Assembly (NCBI RefSeq): GCF_003751945.1
Contig: NZ_RJKL01000001.1
Location: forward strand, 3,906,001 to 3,970,000
Direction of reading: 5' to 3'
Source of the DNA: Couchioplanes caeruleus
Lineage (GTDB): Bacteria; Actinomycetota; Actinomycetes; Mycobacteriales; Micromonosporaceae
Length of the DNA stretch: 64,000 nt
The translations under genes and the position numbers were made by a program. This document shows, in pieces, positions 58,770 through 64,000 of this stretch. Numbering within the stretch: position 1 is the first letter of the stretch; each line of letters opens with the position of its first letter. Under the pieces are notes generated by a model. The model had not been told where the DNA came from, ran no database searches, and saw nothing but the letters and a program-made list of their open reading frames with translations.

Positions 58770-59270
58770 ATGTCCCTTTTCCGTACGGCCACCGCAACGT
58801 CCCTGGTCGTCGTCTTCCTGACCGCCTGCTCCGCCACGGACACCGCCGCTCCCGGCAACTCCGTGCCCGTCACGCAGAGCGCGGCGCCCTCGGCGCTCGC
58901 CGCGTCCCAGCCCGCCCCGTCCGCCCCGCCGGCGGACCCGTCGTCTCCGAGGTCGACGCAGGCCACACCCCACAACTCGGTTGCCACCGGCCCGCCGCCC
59001 GGCGTGCGCAAGCCCCCCGGCATCCCGAAGACCCCCACGGACATCGTCAAGAGCCCCGGCTGGACCGAGGGCTGGATCACCCGCGGCGGCACCGGGCCCT
59101 GCTACGGCTTCGCCGACGTCGACGGCAAGCCGTACGCCGTCTACTCCGACGCCGGCACCCCGCTGATGAAGGGCGCCTACGTCCGCGTCCGGCTCGTCCC
59201 CTCCGAGCTCCGCATCAATTGCGGCGAGGGCACCCAGATGCAGATGGAGGCCGTGGAACAGGTCCCGTAG
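58770..59270 (+). CDS. putative lipoprotein
   Basis: 166 residues from ATG 58770 (CGGAGG upstream). MSLFRTATATSLVVVFLTAC is a lipoprotein signal with Cys20 after LTA. A Ser/Pro/Ala-rich linker of about 50 residues leads to a small domain (GWTEGWITRGGTGPCYGFADVDGKPYAVYS, INCGEGTQMQMEAV) with two Cys that could form a disulfide. It follows the protease gene with its own Shine-Dalgarno after a terminator. Function unknown. Confidence 0.75.
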   Translation: MSLFRTATATSLVVVFLTACSATDTAAPGNSVPVTQSAAPSALAASQPAPSAPPADPSSPRSTQATPHNSVATGPPPGVRKPPGIPKTPTDIVKSPGWTEGWITRGGTGPCYGFADVDGKPYAVYSDAGTPLMKGAYVRVRLVPSELRINCGEGTQMQMEAVEQVP

Positions 59271-59294
59271 CCGGGGACCCGTACGCTGGAGCGC

Positions 59295-60218
59295 ATGAGT
59301 TCGCAGGTGGACGAGGCGTGCGTCCTGACGGAGGGTCCCTGGACCCACCGTTTCGTCGGCGCCAACGGCAGCCGGTTCCACGTCGTCGAGGCCGGAACCG
59401 GACCGCTCGTGCTGCTGCTGCACGGTTTCCCGGAGTTCTGGTGGGCCTGGCACGACATGCTGCCCCGGATCGCCGACGCCGGATTCCGGGCCGTCGCCAT
59501 CGACCTGCGTGGCTACGGAGCCAGCGACAAACCGCCGCGCGGCTACGACGGATACACCATGGCCGCCGACGTCACCGGGCTGATCCGGGCACTCGGCGAA
59601 CGCTCGGCGATGATCGTCGGCACGGGCGCGGGCGGCATGATCGGCTGGACGGCGGCCGCCTTCCACCCCAAGATGGTGAGCCGCCTCGTCGTCCTCGGCG
59701 CGGCCCACCCCCTGCGGCTGCGGGCGGCCCTCTTCAACGACCCGCGAGGCCAGATCGCGGCGACGGCGCCGACCCTCAAGTTCCAGGTCCCCCGCTACGA
59801 ACACGTCCTGACCAAGGACGACGCGGCGGTGATCGGCGAACTGATCGAACGGTGGAGCGGTCCGACCTGGACGCGTACACCGGAATACACGGAATACGCC
59901 GCCCGGTGCCGGGAAGCGATGCAGATCCCGCAGGCGTCATTCTGCGCGCTGGAGGCGTACAGGTGGGTGTTCCGCTCGGCGCTGCGCCTCCAGGGCTACC
60001 GCTTCGTGAAGCTGATGCAACGCCCGCTGATCACCCCGACCCTCCAGATGCACGGCGAGCTGGATACCGCGGTCCTGCCCCGGACGGCCCAGGGCTCGGG
60101 CCGCTACGTGATCGCACCGTACGAATGGCGACTCATCGAGGACGCGGGACACTTCCTGCACCTGGAGCAACCGGACGTCGTGACCGGCGAAGTCCTGCGC
60201 TGGCTGAAGTCGTCCTGA
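59295..60218 (+). CDS. alpha/beta hydrolase-fold protein lacking the nucleophile
   Basis: 307 residues. Overall it resembles epoxide hydrolases: LLLHGFPEFWWAW (oxyanion motif), AIDLRGYGASDKP, and the late Asp and His (HGELDTAV, DAGHFLHLEQ). At the nucleophile elbow, where the family has G-H-D-W-G-G, this protein reads VGTGAGGMIGW: Gly replaces Asp near residue 112. It is therefore unlikely to hydrolyse epoxides by the usual route. The rest is well preserved. The stop lies in a 26-bp tandem duplication. Confidence 0.8.
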   Translation: MSSQVDEACVLTEGPWTHRFVGANGSRFHVVEAGTGPLVLLLHGFPEFWWAWHDMLPRIADAGFRAVAIDLRGYGASDKPPRGYDGYTMAADVTGLIRALGERSAMIVGTGAGGMIGWTAAAFHPKMVSRLVVLGAAHPLRLRAALFNDPRGQIAATAPTLKFQVPRYEHVLTKDDAAVIGELIERWSGPTWTRTPEYTEYAARCREAMQIPQASFCALEAYRWVFRSALRLQGYRFVKLMQRPLITPTLQMHGELDTAVLPRTAQGSGRYVIAPYEWRLIEDAGHFLHLEQPDVVTGEVLRWLKSS

Positions 60219-60247
60219 CCCTGCGCTGGGCTGAGGTGGTCCTGACC
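60195..60247 (+). repeat. 26/27-bp tandem duplication over a stop codon
   Basis: 60195-60220 and 60221-60247 match apart from two substitutions and one inserted base. Both contain TGA; the first is the stop of the hydrolase gene. 60248-60371 shows nothing else. Confidence 0.85.
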
Positions 60248-60371
60248 CTGTCGGATTGCCCGTCGCGGGCCCACCTTGGGCCCGGCGCTCCCCACGTGCC
60301 GTCCTGCTCGCCCACCTCGGCCTGACTCTTGCTGACCGCTTTCGGCGACGGTCGTTCCTTCGTCGACGCCG

Positions 60372-60734
60372 TCAGACGCGGTGTTCGTAGAGTTCGGAGA
60401 CCTCGTGGGCCGGGGCCCAGCCCTGGTAGACGCCGAAGTCGAACTCCTCCAGCCCCAGCTCGCGGGCGACCGGTGCCCGGCCGCCCGTGTACTCCACGCG
60501 GAGCCAGCTGTCGGCCTCGGCCAGCACGATGAACGGCTGGCCGCGCCACGAGCAGGTCGTGCGGACGTACACGAGATCGCTGAACTCGTCGGGCCGCAGC
60601 ACCCGGACGTAGCGTCCCGGCCGCACCTCCTCGAAGCCGTCACCCGGCTCCGGGGCGTAGATCCGGACGTTCAGGCCGTCCGGCGCGGCGTCGTACTCGC
60701 GTCCCTGCCATGTCACGACGTACCCGTCACGCAT
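60372..60734 (-). CDS. hypothetical protein coupled to the SseB-domain gene
   Basis: 120 residues from ATG 60734, which lies 8 bp inside the end of the upstream gene. Visible parts: DGYVVTWQGREYDAAPDG, RYVRVLRPDEFSDLVYVRTTCSWRGQPFIV and EFDFGVYQGWAPAHEVSEL. It looks like a small soluble beta-rich domain. I do not recognise a named family. The overlap with the large SseB gene suggests that the two work together. Confidence 0.75.
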   Translation of the reverse strand: MRDGYVVTWQGREYDAAPDGLNVRIYAPEPGDGFEEVRPGRYVRVLRPDEFSDLVYVRTTCSWRGQPFIVLAEADSWLRVEYTGGRAPVARELGLEEFDFGVYQGWAPAHEVSELYEHRV

Positions 60735-63700
60735 CGTCCTCGCCCACCTTGCGCCAGATCGGAGCGTCACAGTCAAAGATCGCGATGACCCGCTCGCCGC
60801 CGTCGGCGTCGACGCGCCACAACTGCGCGCCGTGCGGCAGCCGGACACTGTCCACCTTGAACTCGGCGATGACATCGCTTCCCTCGCCCGGGGCGAAACC
60901 GTTGCCCCGGAAGGGCGCGCGCTCGATCACCCAGCCGTCCATGGCCCGCAACGCCTGCTCGCTCTGCCCGCCGTACGGGATGCGGTAGAGGCTGGGCCGG
61001 TAAGCCGGCCAGCGGAGCACGAACGCCTCCTTGGCGTCGGCCTGATAGGGCGACCCGTCGTGGAGCAGGCCCAACGCGGCGAAGATCTCTCCCGGCGTCC
61101 GCAGATGCTCGACCTCGGCGGCCCGGTGAACGAAACCGGCAACCCGGTCATATCCCCGCTCGAGGTAGTAGTCGACCTGCTCGGCGGGAACCATCTTCTG
61201 CATGGTCGTCGGTATCGCGGCCGGCTGATCCTCGGACCGCCCCTGCGCGGCACCGCGACCCTCCTCCAGCGCATCATCGCCCAGCCCGGCGGCACCGTCC
61301 TCGGCCGACTCTTCGCCGAGCCCGGCCTCTAGGGCCCAGTTCGCGAGGGCGATGACCTGCGGGCCGGGATACCTCGCCCCGACCGCGGACCCCGGGTTGA
61401 CCGCAAAGGACCAGGCCGCATCGGGCCAGTTCCGGATGAGCTCCACAAACCGGACCGGGACCGTACGGACCGGCTCGGCGTAGTGCTCACCCAACCGATC
61501 ACGGCTGGTGAACACGACAAGGAACCGGCTGCCACCCACATCCTCGGTCCGGAACACGAACCCGGACTCTCCAGGAGCACTCCCCGGCCGCGAATTGTGA
61601 GCGACAGGCACGAGAACGGTGGCCAGCAGCAGCGTGGAGAGGAAGGCGTCGGTGCTGTGGTCGAGGGTGGCGTGATAGAGATCGCGCTCGACCTCATTGG
61701 CCGGGACGAAGTCGTCCTCGTCTGCCGCCGCATTCACGTCGAAGCGCGAGCTCTGCGACAATCCCTCCTCGGGACGCTGGCCCTCCGTCTGGCTTCCCGC
61801 AGGAGGCTGCCCCTGAGCCTGGCTCTCGGGAACTCCTGAGTCGTCTTCTGACCTGCCGGTATCTTCCGGCCGCCCGGCCTGCGGGTAGCCCATTCCCTGT
61901 TGCGCGGACTCGATCGGGGCCGCCACGGGCTCCGGCGATGCAGCCGGGGCTCCAGCGGACGTGGGCTGCGCCGGTCCGCCGGGAGTCGACGCGGGAACCG
62001 GGCGGGTCGGCAGGCCGCTTCCCGAGGTCGCCCTCGCCATCTCGCCCGACGTCGCCCTCGCCATCTCCCCCAGCGTCGCCCTCGCCATCTCCCCCGAGGT
62101 CTCCCCCGTCGTCGACCGCGGCGGCAAATCCGAAGCCTGCGAACTGCCCGACCGGTTGGCGCCACCGGCACCCGGAATGACAGGTGGAGCGATGGTGGAC
62201 CGCGGCACGCCGCCGGCCTTGTCCGCAGCCGGTTCGGCGGTGCTCCGCTGACCCGAACCCTCCTGCGTCCTGGCCGGCATCTCCTTCGCCTGGCCGTGGG
62301 CCTCCGACGTCCTTTGCGGTGTCCGACTCGGAATCTCCGCCGTCTCCTGCGGCTTGGTCGCGGAAGCGCCGGCTTCACCCCGGGCGGCCAGGGCCTGCGC
62401 GGCCGCCGCCATCGAGGAGGGACGCTCGGACGGCGAGGTGACCTGCCGGCGCGGAAGCCCGCCAGGTCCGGCCTGCTCAGTCTCAGCCGCGGTAGCGCTC
62501 GCGTCGCCTGCTCCGCCACCCGAGCTCGGGGTGCCGACACCCGCCCCGCCCGAGGGCTCGATGTGACCCGGCAGCGGCGGGGTCTGCGCCATCGGCGTAC
62601 GCGTAGGCAGAGGCCCGTCCGGTCGCTGCAACTGAGGAAGACCCGGAGCCTCCGCCTTGTCACCGACGCCGCTCGATGGAAGGACGGCACCCTGTCCACC
62701 GGAGCGGTGTCCCAGCGAATCCAGCGCGCTCGGGCTGCCCGACGGAACCGTGGTGCCAGACCTGCTCGCAAGCGCATCCAAGGCGCTACCTCGAGTCACC
62801 GTCGAACCGCCGGTACCCCCGGGCGCGGCTGAGCCGTCGGGCGCGGCAGAGCCCCCTGGCGCGGCAAGACCCCCGGGTGCAGCGGAACTTCCCGGCGCGG
62901 AAGTCTCGGTCGGCGAGGAAGTAGGAACATCCGCCTCCGGACGTCGCGTCCGGTCCTGCCCGCCTCCAGCCGGCGGCGTAAATCCGCTGAAGGTCGAGGA
63001 ACCACCAGGCCCGCTCAATCCCGGAGGCGTCGTCGGCACTCGCGAGGGCAGCCCGCTGGGAAGAACGGACCCCGGAGTGCGAACGGGAAGCCCACCCGGA
63101 CCCACCGGTGGCTGTTCCTCCGAACTCTGTCCGGGGCCGGAAGGCGTGGAAGGGGTCCCAGAAGGCGAGTTTCCGGGCATACCGCTGTCGCCGTAGCCGG
63201 AAGCCGTACCCCCGGCCCGGCCGCCCTCGCCGGCCGCACCCCAGGCCTGGCCGCCCTGGCCAGCCGCAGCGCTGTAGACGCTGCCCGGCGTGCCAGAGCC
63301 CTGATCTGTCGCGCCGACGCGGTGGTAAGGATCTGCCGCCCCGCCGCTGATCATTCCTTCACTGGCGCCGTGACCGGCGGTTACCGGACCGCCGGAAGCC
63401 GGAGATGCAAAGCCTTGGCCGGCACTGGCCGCCTGCGTGGCCGTCTGGATGTTCTTGATCCGGCTGGTGGCGTCGCCGCCCTCACGAGCCGGGCCTCGGG
63501 TAGGTAACCGCAGGTCACCGCGGCTGAGCTGGGCAACGAACCAGGCCGGCAGGTATCCCTCGATCGGCAGGCCGGGATTGACCGCCAGCCACCACTCCAG
63601 ATTGGGCCAGGTCTCGGCAAGCTCCGCGTACGCGACCCGCCGAGCGGAGCCGGTGTAGTCGGACAGGCACGCCTGAAGGGCCTCCGACGACGTGAAGGCG

Positions 63701-63891
63701 AGAACATGTGTCCGACCGCCGGTGCTCCACGTGCCCCACCCCATCGGCGCGCGGCCGGCGAGGGCGTCCGCCGACACGGGCAGAAGCAGGTCGACGCCGG
63801 CGAGAATGCGGAAGTAGGACTCCTGGTCGTCGGTGCGCAGGGCGTTGCGCATCGCGACTTCGGCGTCCGTAGCCGGCTCCCACTCGGTCAC
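60727..63891 (-). CDS. large protein with two SseB-like domains and a low-complexity linker
   Basis: About 1054 residues. GTG 63891 is preferred over GTG 63897 because GGGAG is then 8 nt away. Residues 1-130 form an SseB N-terminal-type domain (YFRILAGVDLLLPVS, THVLAFTSSEALQACL, AVNPGLPIEGYLP). Residues 725-850 form a second one (FLVVFTSRDRLGEHY, AVNPGSAVGARYPG). Residues 890-1054 are a further conserved domain (YLERGYDRVAGFVHRA, ALRAMDGWVIERAPF). Between them lies a Gly/Ser/Pro/Thr linker of about 550 residues with tandem GEMARATS repeats. In actinobacteria such SseB proteins lie near ESX or enhanced-serine-sensitivity genes. Role unknown. Confidence 0.8.
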   Translation of the reverse strand: MTEWEPATDAEVAMRNALRTDDQESYFRILAGVDLLLPVSADALAGRAPMGWGTWSTGGRTHVLAFTSSEALQACLSDYTGSARRVAYAELAETWPNLEWWLAVNPGLPIEGYLPAWFVAQLSRGDLRLPTRGPAREGGDATSRIKNIQTATQAASAGQGFASPASGGPVTAGHGASEGMISGGAADPYHRVGATDQGSGTPGSVYSAAAGQGGQAWGAAGEGGRAGGTASGYGDSGMPGNSPSGTPSTPSGPGQSSEEQPPVGPGGLPVRTPGSVLPSGLPSRVPTTPPGLSGPGGSSTFSGFTPPAGGGQDRTRRPEADVPTSSPTETSAPGSSAAPGGLAAPGGSAAPDGSAAPGGTGGSTVTRGSALDALASRSGTTVPSGSPSALDSLGHRSGGQGAVLPSSGVGDKAEAPGLPQLQRPDGPLPTRTPMAQTPPLPGHIEPSGGAGVGTPSSGGGAGDASATAAETEQAGPGGLPRRQVTSPSERPSSMAAAAQALAARGEAGASATKPQETAEIPSRTPQRTSEAHGQAKEMPARTQEGSGQRSTAEPAADKAGGVPRSTIAPPVIPGAGGANRSGSSQASDLPPRSTTGETSGEMARATLGEMARATSGEMARATSGSGLPTRPVPASTPGGPAQPTSAGAPAASPEPVAAPIESAQQGMGYPQAGRPEDTGRSEDDSGVPESQAQGQPPAGSQTEGQRPEEGLSQSSRFDVNAAADEDDFVPANEVERDLYHATLDHSTDAFLSTLLLATVLVPVAHNSRPGSAPGESGFVFRTEDVGGSRFLVVFTSRDRLGEHYAEPVRTVPVRFVELIRNWPDAAWSFAVNPGSAVGARYPGPQVIALANWALEAGLGEESAEDGAAGLGDDALEEGRGAAQGRSEDQPAAIPTTMQKMVPAEQVDYYLERGYDRVAGFVHRAAEVEHLRTPGEIFAALGLLHDGSPYQADAKEAFVLRWPAYRPSLYRIPYGGQSEQALRAMDGWVIERAPFRGNGFAPGEGSDVIAEFKVDSVRLPHGAQLWRVDADGGERVIAIFDCDAPIWRKVGEDDA

Positions 63892-64000
63892 GTCCACCTC
63901 TCCCTTCGCGGCGAACGGGCCACCTCAACGCGTACAACCTACAAGGTCAGGCCCCGATCACAATGGGCGGCTGCTCGCATACAGCAAACCAACCTCCCCA

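Noticed and set aside
1..64000. CRISPR arrays, rRNA genes, replication origin
   Set aside because: No regular spaced repeats, no rRNA-like sequence and no dense DnaA-box cluster were seen.

Overview
The window is GC-rich DNA from an actinobacterium, most likely a member of the Micromonosporaceae such as Actinoplanes. This is inferred from base composition, GTG/TTG starts, gene families and gene order; no rRNA is present to confirm it. From about 14 kb onwards the order runs tmk, topA, hppA, an anti-sigma factor with bldG, a DUF1998 helicase, a tad pilus block and acs. That resembles the bldG neighbourhood of Streptomyces and marks this part as ancestral chromosome.

0-14.2 kb is accessory DNA. 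It opens with relics of a kdpC-kdpD-kdpE operon. Next comes a block, bracketed by an ~80-bp direct repeat (782-862 and 8471-8553), with four GAF-ANTAR regulators (one fused to an anti-sigma kinase domain), a stand-alone anti-sigma ATPase and a STAS protein. The C-terminal relic of an FxLD-type RiPP methyltransferase also lies in this block. At 8.8-10.1 kb a 42-residue Gly/Lys/Asp-rich peptide gene is coupled to a PIMT-like methyltransferase with an extended C-terminus. This two-gene layout is that of an imiditide (aspartimide) RiPP locus and is the best candidate for an undescribed system here. A divergent HTH-TPR regulator and small accessory genes follow. The block ends with a 5'-truncated tyrosine integrase whose reading frame runs antisense into tRNA-Thr(CGT), the expected attachment junction.

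14.2-31.4 kb holds a membrane metallophosphoesterase, a RicT-like PSP1 protein and an LPxTG-type surface protein. Then come a YbaB/ESX-like three-gene operon, holB and an MFS-thymidylate kinase fusion with a repetitive Thr-x-Val-Val tail. An alanine-racemase-fold enzyme, a TetR repressor, an aldonolactone oxidase, a two-component system and an MMPL transporter complete the stretch.

31.4-48.5 kb holds topA, hppA, the bldG partner-switch pair, the helicase and a compact tad operon (ssd, tadA, tadB, tadC, pilin, two TadE-like proteins) with 4-bp overlaps, ending with another STAS gene. 48.9-64 kb holds a HAD phosphatase, a PH-domain protein, a Fic-like protein, acetyl-CoA synthetase and tandem paralogous M6 metalloproteases with a shared upstream element. 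A lipoprotein, an alpha/beta hydrolase lacking its nucleophile and a two-domain SseB protein follow.

Two window-wide features stand out. Strong GC hairpins lie at most gene ends, usually without a U-tract. Short tandem duplications repeatedly straddle stop codons (18671-18732, 42350-42399, 48459-48500, 60195-60247).
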